Origin: Astrocystis sublimbata
Taxonomy: Eukaryota; Ascomycota; Sordariomycetes; Xylariales; Xylariaceae
NCBI GenBank assembly: GCA_022453515.1
Contig: JAJNNY010000012.1
Location: 1-64,000, forward strand
Direction of reading: 5' to 3'
Length of the DNA: 64,000 nucleotides
Part shown: piece by piece, positions 1 to 11,382 of the stretch
Position numbering within the stretch: position 1 is the stretch's first letter
How the letters are laid out: every line of letters starts with the position of its first letter
The notes under the pieces: generated by a model
What the model was told of the DNA's origin: nothing
Database searches by the model: none
Seen by the model: only the letters and a program-made list of their open reading frames with translations
Made by a program: the position numbers and the translations under genes

Positions 1-2553
1 CGACGTAGTACTTCAACGTATAATTCAGAGCGGGCAATACCCGTTTCACCAACTGATGCTTCCCTGCCAGTATGCACTGGCTCAGGAACTGTGGGTGGAA
101 AACCGGTAGTGGCCCATTCAACTGCTGTACTGCTTCAAACAGGTCCCTCTTTCGGATTTTCTGGTGCGTTCGCACACTCGTAACGAGGGCGCTCGTCTCA
201 TCAAAGTCCCTGTCATACAGAAACAACTGGTTACCAGCGCCAATTATGAGGTTGCCATGGCTCAGCCATGTCGAATCCCCGATGGGGTGTGGCGTAAATT
301 CCCGAATACTGATCTCTCTTATCGGAGCCCACGCGGGACCTTTGTTCAGATAGTCGAAGCGCATTTGCGACAGCAGTAGAACTCGGTATGGGAACCCGAC
401 CGCAAGTATTGACTGCAGGTCCGGCGTGGCGGTCCAATCGAGGTCTTCGACCGTGTTATGGCTCTCAAAGTCTTGCTCGTATTCTAGTCGAGCACCACGG
501 ATGTCCCAAATCGTCAGTGTCGACCGGTTCTGGCTCACAAGAGCGGCCTTCTTCATCATGCACCCGCTGAGGAGAGCGGGTTCTGAGACTCCGGTTTCCA
601 TGGACGCCGTGGAAAGCCACTCAACACGTCCTTGGGCGGTGTCGACTCTGGCTGTCCAGAATTCGACGCGCCCGCTGTGGGTATAAGACACTGCCACATC
701 GCGGGCAAATACATCTAAAAATCCAGATACGACAGGCTTTGAGCCAGCAGGATCTGCGGGCAGGACGTATGAAAGATCACCGGCGCCTTCTAGCTCGAAA
801 GCACAAAATTCTCGTATTGGCTTCTCATATCCGTTCTTCGCCCCATTCGAGCTGTTAGAATCCAAGGGCAGGCGTACTTCCCACACTATGCCGCGCTGCT
901 CGGATGTAATAGTTGCTATGTGGGCAACGGAATCGTCCCCAGAATTTGACCTTGGAAGAACCAGCACACAGAGTGGCTTTCCTTTGATGCTGTACTTGCA
1001 CTCTCCGAGCGGCTTGTGAGTAGGAGTTCGACAATCCCATACCGAAAGAGTGTCGTGGTGAAGGAATACGACAAATCGACCACCTCTAAGTAAGCATATC
1101 CGATGGATATGTCGATCCTCTGATATAACGTTATGTCTGAGCAGCCCGCTTCGTTGGTGATTCCAGACGACAGCCTCGCCCTCCTCAGTGCGCGATACTA
1201 CGGCGCGTCCACTGAAATTCCTGACGATCTTTTTGACTGCGCCGGAATGACCAGACCACGTGGCTCGATGGGCTAGTCGGCCAGTCTTGGGTGTCGGGTC
1301 CAGGAGGTCCGCGATGTTGCTTTCGAATGCTTCAATATGCCCGTCAAAGTGGTGAAATAAGATGTAAAAATGCCCTGCGCTCTTGTTGCAATAATTCAAT
1401 ATCTCGACATGCGACGATGTGGTGGCAGAATGACTCAGAAACTCAAAGTCCTGGGACTTGACGAATGCGACATTGTCGATATTATTGGCTTCCCTGGGTT
1501 TGCTACTGACGTCCTCCAGCGCCCACGCAGACATGCTCCCCCTGCCGTCGAGAACCACACATATTTCTGTATCTCTGTTGGCGATAGACATGAGGTATTG
1601 GAGGGCGACGTCCTCTTTCTCTTGGCCGTTGCCCTGCTCTTGCACCACTCTCTCCGTCGCATTGGCGAGATCGCGTTGGCTGATTATGAAAGCCCACCTC
1701 GTGTCCTGTCCTTTATTGCTAGGGTCTTTGGGGATGGCCTGTAGCAGATCGAGCTTTCCCCAGAGCTGGAGATCAGCCCCCTCGGCGCAGGTCCATACGC
1801 GCAATGCGCTGTCGGCGCAGAAACTGTACAAGACGTTCTCGATGGTCTGGCCGATGTGGAGTGGCTTGCGCCATTGTATGCTTGTAACAGCTCGTGGGTG
1901 CGGCAAATATCCGTACTCGAAATGGACCTCCTCTGAACCAAAGTTCAGCCTCCGCCATACCTTGACAAGGCGGTCGTGGTAGCCGACAGAGGCGATGTAG
2001 GAGGAATCGTACGAGAGCAGCGCGGATCGGGCGGGACTTGCGAGGGCTTGTTTCCAGTGACAGGTGGGAGGTTTTGACTTGGAGGCAGTGTCGTAGAGCC
2101 AGAGCGAGCATCGTCCGATGAGCAGCTCCTCGGCGCTGCCCCAGGAGAGGGTAGCGGGTGTCGGGCCGGATTCGATGTCGAAGGTAGCCTGTAACGCCCA
2201 CTGCAGACGACGACCAACCGAGTTAGCTGGCTTGTAGACGCTTGTAGAGCTACGGCTCGGCTGGGGCGGGTTGAGGAGCTCACCTTGAGGGAGTCGTGCT
2301 CGTGGCCGATGGGTCGGTAGATCCTCACGGTACTATCTGTGCATGCGGCGATCTTGCCCGATACCTCGTCGAAGGCGACGGCTTCGAGATGGCGAGTGTC
2401 ATCGTCGTAGATGGTGTGCAGGACAGCGCCGGGGCTCGAGAGGATGGAAACGGCGTTTCCGGTGATGTAGACGATGATCCGCTGGCCGTCCCAAGACCCA
2501 GTCGCGACAGCTTGAAGACTAGCTTCTGGCTTCCCTGGAAGGACACCCTTCAT
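1..2553 (-). CDS. RAV1: RAV1, RAVE complex WD40 subunit (5' part, cut by window edge)
   Basis: Two exons: 2553-2284 (90 codons) and 2200-1, with an 83-nt intron 2283-2201 (GTGAGC...CTGCAG). The second exon stays open for about 733 codons to the window edge, so roughly the first 820 residues are visible and the C-terminal Rav1p domain lies outside. The start MKGVLPGKPEA, the following LQAVATGSWDGQRI and YDDD segments, and the last visible stretch (FLSQCILAGKHQLVKR, then LKYYV) match filamentous-fungal Rav1. WD-type blades such as LVKVWRRL, ALRVWTCA and LSVWDCRTP recur through the frame. Rav1 scaffolds the RAVE complex, which with Skp1 and Rav2 reassembles V1 onto V0 of the vacuolar H+-ATPase. 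No in-frame stop was found in the second exon in the stretches translated. The family call rests on recalled homologues. Confidence 0.88.
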
Positions 2554-3288
2554 ACTACCGGCGCGCTTCGGTCATGTGTGGCATTGGTAGGCGATCGAGC
2601 GGTTGATGGCGATGGGAGGGAGGAGAATTGGAGGCGTTGGGGTTGGGAGCGCGTTCGGCGACACAGATTCTCAACCATGCAATAGGTAATCTAACAATAG
2701 ATGCGAGGATCGGCACCGGATGGTACACACAAATAAAGCTTAGGTTTAAGTGACGACCTATTCTCGCGATGCCTCTTTCGTACCGTAGTCGCAAGGCAAT
2801 CCTCGTTGGTTTTTTTATTGATACGCGAAAATGATTTAATAATTGTTACGATAATGTAATATGGTTCCGGGGTAGGTGCTGTTGCATGGAAGCTGACATG
2901 GCCTGTGTATGCCTGGTTCAAGATGCACATATGACGTGGGGTATGCATACTACCGGTACGGTACCTCTTTCAGTCGACGCCGAGACCTCATGTTCGAATC
3001 TCATAACACGAAATGGCAAACCACACTTCTCCCATCCACTGAAGCTTGAAACCTTAGGATTGTGCAAGTTGAACCGTAAACCAGGGTATATTTCATGAAA
3101 AACTAAAAGGTCGCTGGCTATCCCCAGATGACGAATACCTGCTTGCCTGCCCACCATGCCTTTGTTGCAACAGTCAACAATATGCCTCCAGCTTCCGACA
3201 ATCCATAAGCCTGCTTGTTGCAAACCAAATTTGCAGATAAGCACATTGAAACAGCAAAGATACAATATCTGCCATGACTGAATTCTCA
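2554..3288. other. Intergenic region between RAV1 5' end and MIF2 3' end
   Basis: About 735 nt holding the RAV1 promoter and the MIF2 3' UTR. A T-loop-like TTCGAATC at about 2993 has no matching tRNA stems. No ORF here looks coding. Confidence 0.6.
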
Positions 3289-4651
3289 TCATTCCTCCTC
3301 CTCTGTAGGTTGCGCAAACATTTCGCACCCTTGCGCGAAGAAGATGCGCGCGCCCCTATCCGCCTCATTTTTAATCGAGTAGTGATTCCCTATAATTAAT
3401 TATACCACCAGTCAGCTTTCATTTCACGATGCATTTTTCAGGCACAAAGTTAAACCAATAAGGGAAACTCACCTCTCGGCACGAAAAACATGCCCCCCTT
3501 CGCAATCGCAAACTCCGTATGCGCCACCATCACCCTCACGTTGCCCGTATGCACAAAGAACACCATGTGGTTCTTGCGCGAGTTCTTCGGCCGCTTCTCC
3601 GCTCCGGGGGGCAGGTCCACTATGCCCGACCCGAAGAACGGGAGCGTGAGCGTCTTGGCGAACTTGAACGTCGCGTCCTTAATGTCGCGCAGCTGGATCG
3701 CGTTCTCCGACACGGCCAACTCCTCGTCCGTGATGTGCACCTCGTCCGTCTCCCCGGGTGGCTCGAACTCGTGCTCCGGCTCCCACATCACCACCTCGCC
3801 GCTCACGCGCCCCGGGTCGTACTCCCAGTCGTCACGCTCTACTTCCTCCTCTGCTTCGGCAACAGCCGAGGGCCGCTTCCCCGGCTTTCGGCCAGCTGCG
3901 GGACGACCGCGACGCTTAGGTGCAGAAGCCTCTTCATATTCTTCTGTGCGTACGATGCCTTTGACGGTAGGCATCTTGAAGTGCTGCTTTCTCCCATCCT
4001 CGTAGAGATTCTCCTGGTCCTCATCGTATTCGACGTGCTCGCCGCTCCACCATTGCAGCGGCTTGAACGAGGCGCGGCCCGACCGTGTTGTCTTCATGGC
4101 GTTGGTGTCTTCCCTCCGCTTAATCATGAGCCCGCGTCCCCTAGGGAGGGGTGGGCCTCGTTGGATCTGCGGCGACTCGACTCCGACGCCTGACGATTTC
4201 CGCTTTCGCCCCGGCTTGCCCTTTTCCTTTGTTGGCGCCGCTTTGGATGGGGCGCTCTCTTCTGCTTTGTCTGCCTTGGCCGAAGTCTTTGCGCGCTTGG
4301 CCCCTCTCGACTCAGAAGTGCCTTCGTCGGCATCCTCGGTGGGGGTACTTGCTGGTCTTCCACGTTTCGACGTCTTGGCCGGTGGCGGTGGTGGTGAAGG
4401 TTCGGCCGGAGGGGGGGTTGGCTCTTTTGCCTTGGCAGCAGCTTTTGGTCGGCCCTTCCTCTTCTTCACTGGTTCTTCATCTTCAACATTTTCCGTGGAC
4501 GTATTGGCCGATGGAGGCTCGGGCACAGGCTCAGGCGCAGGCTCTTCTCTACTCTCTTGTTCCGGTTCTATGGTAGGTTTGGGTTTGCGACCTCTGCGCC
4601 CCGCAGGTTTTGCTTTGTTTGTTGCTTTCGACTCCTTGGCCACAGCTACTA

Positions 4652-4683
<32 letters not shown>

Positions 4684-5600
4684 ACCTCTTGCTCGGGCTC
4701 CTCGGGGGGTTGCTCATCGTAATTGCCTCCGTCAACAGCGCCAGCATCAAGGAGATCCAGTGGCTCCTCGTCTTCCTCGGACTCCGGTTCGGGCACTACT
4801 GGTTCGGGAGTAGCTGACTTTCGACGGGGTGGACGGGCGACTGCGGGCTTCTTGGCACGGCCTGGAGGACCGTTCAATTTAGATTTTGTATGGCCATTGG
4901 TCAACATTGTATTACTGTCATCCTGGCTCTTGGAGAAGTCGAGTTTGCGGGCGACCTCGGGTCTGGGACTCCGTTCGCGGGTAGTGACGATGTCGCCGCG
5001 GGTAGGTGAGGATGTAGGTTGGATGTGGGGATTCTGGCGCGCAGGGGAATTTAGGTTTGTCTTTATGGGCGATCGCGCACGTGGGAGTGACGGCCGGCTC
5101 CCTTGTTGCAGCTTGCGCGTTGTCGCTGGGCCCAGCTCCGAACCTGAACAATGAAAGACGTTAGTACTGTCTCGTTAAAGTCCAACTGCTGTAAGCAGCC
5201 CAAGCAATGCATGACAAGGTATGGGGTATGCATGTGTGCATATCCGAGCTTCGGGTCGAGTCATTGATTCTGATTCACCAGACGTACCGTCGTCAATCTC
5301 CATGTCTTGCTCGTCTTGCTCGTCACCCGACATTGCAGCTCGACCATTAGTCTCGGCTAGCAGTTCTCTATCGGGCGAGGAGAAGAGGTTCTCGAAGTCT
5401 TCGAAGCCATGTTCGTCGCGTCGACCATTGTCAGGAATCGTGATGCCGGTTTTCCTAGGGTCCGGTTAATACTGCACATTTACAGCCGTGTCGTGTGGGC
5501 GCATGTTGCTGATTTACCTTCCCACTTTGCCAGGGGCGTAGACGTGCTCGGTTTGCGACTGGGTTTGTCGGCGCTGGGCCATGGACTGTCTAGGCGCCAT
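3289..5600 (-). CDS. MIF2: CENP-C/Mif2 inner kinetochore protein
   Basis: Four exons: 5600-5518, 5454-5288, 5143-3473 and 3389-3289, 2022 nt or 673 residues. Introns are 63, 144 and 83 nt, all GT-AG, and all phases close. The start MAPRQSMAQRRQTQ leads into RKTGITIPDNGRRDEHGFED, the conserved Mif2 N-terminus, then a GPATTRKLQ segment. The middle is disordered, with an acidic Glu run and several AT-hook-like GRP cores (GRRGRKPKP near residue 264, KRGRPA near 342). The CENP-C motif TRSGRASFKPLQWW sits near residues 435-448, and a cupin fold (HMVFFVHTGNVRVMV, then PRGNHYSI) closes the protein. CENP-C binds the CENP-A nucleosome through that motif, dimerises through the cupin, and links the centromere to the outer kinetochore. 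An ATG at 4907 gives a longer-looking single ORF but is internal (Met163). Divergent neighbour of the RNase H2 gene. Confidence 0.93.
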
Positions 5601-6321
5601 GGCTGGGTCGCACGGGACTGCGACAAACGCTGAAATGACCTCGTCTGGTAGAAAACTAGCACCAAGAGAACTGTGATAGTCCTGATGTCGGTATTTGGCG
5701 TATGAAAGAACTGCCAGCAAGGCAAGCTCACGTTGTTGCTATGGCAAGTGAGGGAGGGAGGTGGTGTAATGGCGGGGAGAGGCGATTGACTGTCAACAAG
5801 TCAACAGTTGGAAGTTCATTGGCCTCAGGATCCGGTGGGGCGCTGCTGCTGTTCCTGACGACGCTCCATAGGGTAGCGGCGTAGCACCCAGCCTAGCGTA
5901 GCAGTCTCGCCGCCAGGGAGACGCGCCTGGAATTGGTGCTGACAGGTACCAGACGCGCCTGCGTTAGTGGCTCAGCACCCCTGCAGTTACTTCCAACGCA
6001 GCAGCAATTAAAGTCGGCCTCGAGAAATACTTACGTATTTGTAGCTTTGGTGCAACTCGACCAAATACTAGAAACAACAACATTCCCATGCTACCTATGA
6101 ATCTGGGCCTGACTGCATGAATAGCACATTCAAATTATTGCGACGGGAACCGGAAGTGAAGAAATTCGAAAAGAAGAAATTAGTATCGAATTAAGCCAAC
6201 GGAAACCAACCAACCAAGCTTCCTTCCATCACCAAGTCGAACACCCCACCAAACCAGATCTCCGAATCTCTACACATCCTACCTACCTCAAGACACACCG
6301 AACCCAAGCCAAAAAAAAAAC
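5601..6321. promoter_or_regulatory. Shared divergent promoter of MIF2 and RNH201
   Basis: 720 nt between two start codons pointing away from each other, so both promoters must lie here. It contains two perfect copies of an 11-bp sequence, AGACGCGCCTG, at 5919-5929 and 5951-5961, 32 bp apart. An A-rich run precedes the RNH201 ATG. Confidence 0.6.
5919..5961 (+). promoter_or_regulatory. Paired AGACGCGCCTG direct repeats
   Basis: Two identical 11-mers, 5919-5929 and 5951-5961, each carrying an ACGCG core. MBF-type factors recognise ACGCGT MluI boxes, so these are near matches rather than consensus sites. The core ACGCGCCTG recurs at 34063-34071 upstream of the alkyltransferase gene. A role in transcription is inferred only. 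Confidence 0.4.
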
Positions 6322-7353
6322 ATGGAAGACACACCAATAGAAGACGCCCCCGCGGCCCAGATCGAGCTCGAAACCCCCACGTCCACCATCTTCGTCCCGC
6401 CCTCCATCCACCGCCCCGAAACCCTCCAAGGCGCGACCTACACGCACTTCTCCCCCGTGCCGCCCTCGCTAAACGCCAGCGTCGACAACCCATCAGCCGG
6501 CGTCCCCTGCGTGTTGGGCGTCGACGAAGCCGGGCGCGGCCCCGTTCTAGGGCCGATGGTCTACGGCGTCTTCTACCTACCCGAGGCGCAATCCGAGCCC
6601 CTGCTCAAGACGACCCACCACTTCGACGATTCGAAGGTCCTCACGCCCGCCGTGCGCTCGTCGCTGATGGAGAAGCTCTGCACCGCGAACACAGACCTGC
6701 ACAGCACGTGCGGCTGGGCCATCTCGAGCCTGTCGGCGCGCGACATCGGCGCCAACATGATGCGGCCGGGGGGCGCGACGTACAACCTCAACGCGCAAGC
6801 GATGGACGCCACGGCCGAGCTGATCACAGGGGTTCTAGCGCGCGGCGTCAACGTGCGCGAGATCTACGTCGACACCATCGGGCAGCCGGCCGCGTACCAG
6901 AAGCGTCTCGAGCGCATCTTCCCCACCGTCAAGATCACCGTCGCCAAGAAGGCCGACAGCCTGTACCCGTGCGTCAGCGCCGCCTCCGTCTGCGCAAAAG
7001 TCTCCCGCGACGCCGCCCTCGAGGTCCTATACGAAGCTTGGGAGCAACAGCAAGGAGAGGGAGAGGGACACCTCTCCTGGGGTTCGGGCTATCCCTCCGA
7101 CGCCCGCTGCGTAGCGTGGTTGAAGCAGAACATGCACCCCGTCTTCGGCTGGGGGCCCGAGTGTCGCTTCAGCTGGGGCACTGCCAAGGACATGCTTGAA
7201 GCTAAGGGCGGAATGAAGGTCGAGTGGCCTGCCGACGAGGACGAGTCCACGAGCCGTTTGACCGATTTCTTCGCCGCCGACGGCGACAGAGAGAAGGATG
7301 CCGACGAGCTCGGCACATGGTTTGGCACGCCCGCTGGCTTGGAAGCGTTTTGA
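6322..7353 (+). CDS. RNH201: Ribonuclease H2 catalytic subunit A
   Basis: Intronless, 343 residues. The RNase HII signature VDEAGRGPVLGPMVYG supplies Asp68 and Glu69. Asp184 (YVDTIGQP) and Asp212 (KKADSLYP) complete the DEDD metal site. The SVCAKVSRD stretch is also characteristic of the eukaryotic A subunit. The enzyme cuts RNA in RNA:DNA hybrids and removes single ribonucleotides from DNA in the nucleus, as the active subunit of a trimer with the B and C subunits. A weakly conserved N-terminal extension of about 60 residues precedes the catalytic core. The start follows directly after an A-run (6311-6320) and is the first ATG of the frame. It is transcribed away from MIF2 and convergent with SEY1. 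Confidence 0.95.
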   Translation: MEDTPIEDAPAAQIELETPTSTIFVPPSIHRPETLQGATYTHFSPVPPSLNASVDNPSAGVPCVLGVDEAGRGPVLGPMVYGVFYLPEAQSEPLLKTTHHFDDSKVLTPAVRSSLMEKLCTANTDLHSTCGWAISSLSARDIGANMMRPGGATYNLNAQAMDATAELITGVLARGVNVREIYVDTIGQPAAYQKRLERIFPTVKITVAKKADSLYPCVSAASVCAKVSRDAALEVLYEAWEQQQGEGEGHLSWGSGYPSDARCVAWLKQNMHPVFGWGPECRFSWGTAKDMLEAKGGMKVEWPADEDESTSRLTDFFAADGDREKDADELGTWFGTPAGLEAF

Positions 7354-7667
7354 TCAATCTGTCTCTTTTAAATCGTCTATTTTTTTTTTTGATTGGCTTG
7401 GTAACGTATGTTAGATGTATGTACATAAAAATAAAGGTAATCATGGCATCGTTCATGGCGTTTTTGGGGCTTGACAAGCGGCACCGGGTCATGATTTGGA
7501 GCAAGAATGGACGGTTGATTCTAAACTTTTAAGCGTTCGTCCCTGACATGAATATGACAACACAGATGATAGACAATACTTATACTATATCCTGCATCGT
7601 TCCCCTCGTATGCAATTCCGAAAGACCCGTCGTGCATCATGCGTAAGCTCGTGAGCTTGTGCTCTGA
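7354..7667. other. 3' UTRs of convergent RNH201 and SEY1
   Basis: 314 nt between two stop codons facing each other. It holds a T-run (7380-7390), an AATAAA-like segment near 7428-7433, and no ORF that looks coding. Confidence 0.6.
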
Positions 7668-10571
7668 TTAGATATCGTCATCATCCGACGCCCGGCGCGC
7701 CTTCTTGCCGCGGCTATCCAATGTGTCCACTGCACCGGTCTCAATCAGTCATCATTCTCTTCAGAGTCATGAATATGCTTTCAGGGGCGAGGTATGTGTA
7801 CACAGCCCGACTACTGGGTTTCACAACCTCAAATAACCGGCTGATGAAAGCAGATCAGAAAATCACTTGTCACTTACTGCTGATCGAGTCGCTATCTCGG
7901 GCCGGCATGGAAATAGCTTGACGGGCGGTCTCGTTGTTTTCCAAGAACTCCCGGAGTCGCTGCTTTCCAATTTCGATGGCTTGGTTCCAAGCCGCGCCAC
8001 TCATCTGCATCATCGGACCCAGCATATTCAGGTTGTATGCCACGTAAGTGGCACCACCCAAGATGATGAGAAGAACGAAGAGCATGGGGTTGCGTAAGAC
8101 TAGATATTGTCAGTAAAGCCAATTAAGCATATCCCATTGGGCGACTTCGACTTACCCGTCACCAGCTCGTTCCAACCCAAAGCCAACAGCACTCCGTAGA
8201 AGTAGAGTGGCACCTGCGTTATTCCGCCGATGGCGCTTCGCTTGGCTTCAACGTATACCCCGTCGGCCATCTTCTTGAACCGGACAACCAAGTCTTGCCG
8301 CTTGCCTTCGCTCAGGACCGTCATTTCTTCCTCGAGGCTCTTGCCGTCCTCTTCGTCAACGCCGCCAATCGGCGTCAAGTCATCCTCATCTTCGGCCTCA
8401 ACGCCAGCAGGTTGATGACCGATAAACGTAATCAGATCCGGTGGGGACAGTGTAGTGGAAAGCCGGAATCTGGAAAGCAGGGGCACAAGCGTGAGAGTTG
8501 ACTCCCTTGCCTTGGTGTATATACCCTCAATATCATCCGCCGGCCGCCATATCCGCGGAACGCCAGCGTCGTCGTATCTGAACTTGTCCTCGAAGTTTTC
8601 GCGGAGCTTGAGTAGGATGTTGCCCTCCATGACCTCTTCGTCGACCTTTTCTCTCAGAGCAACCCAGCTCTTGCGCCTCAAACGCCAAAGCCCAACCTCA
8701 ACTTCGGATACGCTGGCCTCGAAGCTCGTAGCCCGATCGACAAAGCGATTCTCCGCTTCTTTGACAATGGAAGTGAATACGTTCCAGATGCGATCCCATA
8801 GATCCTTCTCCGTGGACGGTTTCTCCCCTTCTTCTGGGGCGCCTGATCCAGCTCTACCGGAACCAAGCTTGTTGAACTCAAGACCCACAGCATCGCCCAG
8901 TCGCGATTTGACCCATCGCTCCACGCGAGTAGCAAGCCTGCGCATCTCTTCCTTTCGCAACCGAGCGCTTACTTCGTCCAGCTCTTTTTCGAATAGCGCA
9001 AGTTGCGAGCTAAAGTTGGTCCATGCCACTTCGGGAATCGTCAAATAGGTGACCTCGGTCTTGAACTGTTCCAAACACTTCGCCTTTTCTGTGGCGACGA
9101 TCTCTGCGAACTCATAAGTAGCTCCAGACTTTTGGCCCGTCTTGACCTCACCAGAGACAGCGTCACTAAAGGAAGCTACACCTGATTTGTGCGCCGCTGT
9201 GAGCTGTCCCTGGTAGAGAGCCTTTAATCGCTGGTCAATCTTGCCTTCGAGCTCTCCCCGTTTTCGGGCATACACAGCTTTGTGGTATCGACCAGCTTGT
9301 ATCTCAAAAGCCTTGACACATTTTCCCCTGATGTCTTTTCCGGTCTCGCCGAGATCTGCCAGAACAAGCGACTTTCCTATACGAGAAGCTTCCGCTTGTT
9401 GTTCCTCGAGCGGCCCGATGGTGGTGTCAAATGTGATGAGCACTTCTCGGGAGATCTCGTCACAGCGGAACTGAGCGAGGAGTTCCTGCTGTGTAGGTAG
9501 ATCGAGGTCTTTGTTGTTGACGATCTGGTCCCAGACACCTTCGGCATATACGGAGAAACCATCGGCTGGAATTCTTCGGTGGTACTCAGGTAGGAAGACC
9601 CCGCCGTCAAGTTCTTGTTCGCCATTGGTGAGTGAATGCTTGGCGCTGCGGTTGCCAGCGACGAATCGTTTGCCCAGATTTTTCACCTCGTCGACGAACT
9701 TTTCGGGTTGCAGGATCTTGTGTGGTAGCGCAGCGAAACCAAAGTCGAAGTAATCCTCGATGCGAGAGTTCTCTAGACCCTGTGGCTTAGATAATGACGA
9801 CCAGATCTTGGTAAGGTCCTGGACCAGGGTGTTTCGGAGGTTGGCTAGCGGTGTGTTGCCAATGTGATCACGGATTACGAAGAATAGTAAGGATCTCGGA
9901 GTAGACCTTAAAGAAAAGAAGTCAGCGCCCGGTGAAGCTTTGCATCCCTGCTGCTGGCCTTGGTCCAGCACTTACTGCTTGTCTTTGAGGAACAACTGCA
10001 GATTGACCTCAAATACGGTCTTCAACAGACCCATGTTAGCACCTTGATATAAACCAACCTGGTGTTCCCAGATATTGACGATCAAGACCTCGCTCGTCGC
10101 CAGGGCGAACAGGGCGCTCTTCCTCTCGAAGTCCTGGTCCTCGCCACGCTCACGTCCGTCGGTGCCTTCGACGTCCATAACAAGAATGTTGTCGGTCATG
10201 GTAGTGGTCTTGTTCTTGGACATCCAGATTCCCTTGGTGGTCTGGCGGCGCTCGGTCTCGGACATGACGTTGAACTCGGTGCCGAAGAGGTTGTTCAGCA
10301 GGGTGGACTTTCCGGTGGACTGGGAGCCGAAGACGGATATCAGGTGGTAGTTGAAGCCGGAGTCGGCGACGTCGGTGGCTGTGAGGTAGGAGCTCAGGTG
10401 GGAGCTGTGGGTGGTCGCATACAAAGGTCAGCCAGGATACTCAGACGAGAGGAGGCTCAAGAGAGAGGGACGAGCGCACTTGAACTCCTTGTCCTCGTCG
10501 ATGACTTGGACGCCATGGCCGTACTGCGCCTTGTCGGGCGCATCGCCGACATTAGCAAAGTGGCCGTTCAT
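7668..10571 (-). CDS. SEY1: Sey1/atlastin-like ER-fusion GTPase
   Basis: Five exons: 10571-10480, 10404-9976, 9906-8156, 8099-7878 and 7729-7668, 2556 nt or 851 residues, close to the family's usual length. All introns are GT-AG and all phases close. The N-terminal [11 protein letters not shown] precedes the GTPase domain: P-loop GSQSTGKS (about residues 57-64), switch region with [10 protein letters not shown]3 motif [13 protein letters not shown] and G4 region FFVIRDH. A long helical-bundle middle domain follows. Two closely spaced membrane segments ([15 protein letters not shown] and [21 protein letters not shown]) form the C-terminal hairpin, ending in a short cytosolic tail ([12 protein letters not shown]). 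Sey1 (plant RHD3, animal atlastin counterpart) fuses ER tubules homotypically. The last exon is only 62 nt. The start ATG at 10571 gives the usual short pre-GTPase segment. Confidence 0.94.
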
Positions 10572-11291
10572 GTCGGTCGGGTGCAGGCGATTTGCGGTTT
10601 GGAGCAATGACAACAGGAGGTCGGCGGCGGTGTCGGTGTAAGTAGTGCAGCTTAGAGGACGGTGAGAGCGACTGTGGCCATGGCAGTAACGGGGTCGGAA
10701 GCGCAAGCTCGGGTCGGGACGCAGTAAAGCTCCTAACTAGAGACGGTCAAGCTGAAGCGGGTTGGCAGCTTCAAGGTTGGAGGCGAGGCACGGGGTTGAA
10801 TGAGGGTGAGTGACGCGACCACGTTCATTCAGTGTCGTTGCACCTGGCCAGTCTCGGGTAGCACCGACTAATCAATCAACATTGAATCATTCACTGCGCA
10901 ATGTGTCGTTTCCAGTGCCCTGACAGCGCCCCACTCACTCCTTTCATAAAATTCTGTGCATAAACCTCGAAGCAGTCTAGATTCAATAAGTACGGTAATC
11001 CCGCCGTAAAATTCCCTGAATTAATGCTTACTACTACCTAGGTATCTGCAGACACCGTAAAGCTGCAACGGATTTCTGATCGGTCTCGAGTTAACCTAGC
11101 TAGTAAAATAAAAGCAATATTAAACTAAGGAATACAATACCTACCCTAGGTATGCTAAACAATACATTATATACCCTTACTTATTTCTAACCTTACAAGA
11201 ATGACTAGGGAAGTGAATTCTTCTCCAGTAGCACTATATAATATTATGTTAAGATATTAATATTATTTAAATCCAACACTAAAAATTATAG
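10572..11291. other. SEY1 promoter and AT-rich DNA before tRNA-Phe
   Basis: About 720 nt. The first part is the SEY1 upstream region. From about 11020 the DNA becomes AT-rich with palindromic CCTAGG cores (11040, 11155). No coding frame. Confidence 0.55.
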
Positions 11292-11296
11292 GCGGG

Positions 11297-11328
<32 letters not shown>

Positions 11329-11382
11329 TCAAACTTCAATCACTAAATCTGAAGGTCGTGTGTTCAATCCACACTCACCGCA
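11292..11382 (+). tRNA. tRNA-Phe(GAA) with 18-nt intron
   Basis: A cloverleaf is clear: acceptor GCGGGGA/TCACCGC, D arm GCTC...GAGC, anticodon stem TCAGA/TCTGA around CTGAAGA (anticodon GAA), T arm GTGTG TTCAATC CACAC, discriminator A at 11382. An 18-nt intron occupies 11329-11346, directly after the base 3' of the anticodon as in nuclear tRNA genes. The spliced length is 73 nt. Pair 5:68 is a G/A mismatch. A T-run downstream (about 11387-11392) fits Pol III termination. Confidence 0.95.

Noticed and set aside
2985..3010. T-loop-like TTCGAATC suggesting a tRNA
   Set aside because: Flanking sequences cannot form T, anticodon or acceptor stems.
4063..4722. 219-codon plus-strand frame
   Set aside because: Antisense of the low-complexity, GC-rich part of MIF2; its Ser/Gly/Ala runs are complements of Glu/Pro/Lys codons.
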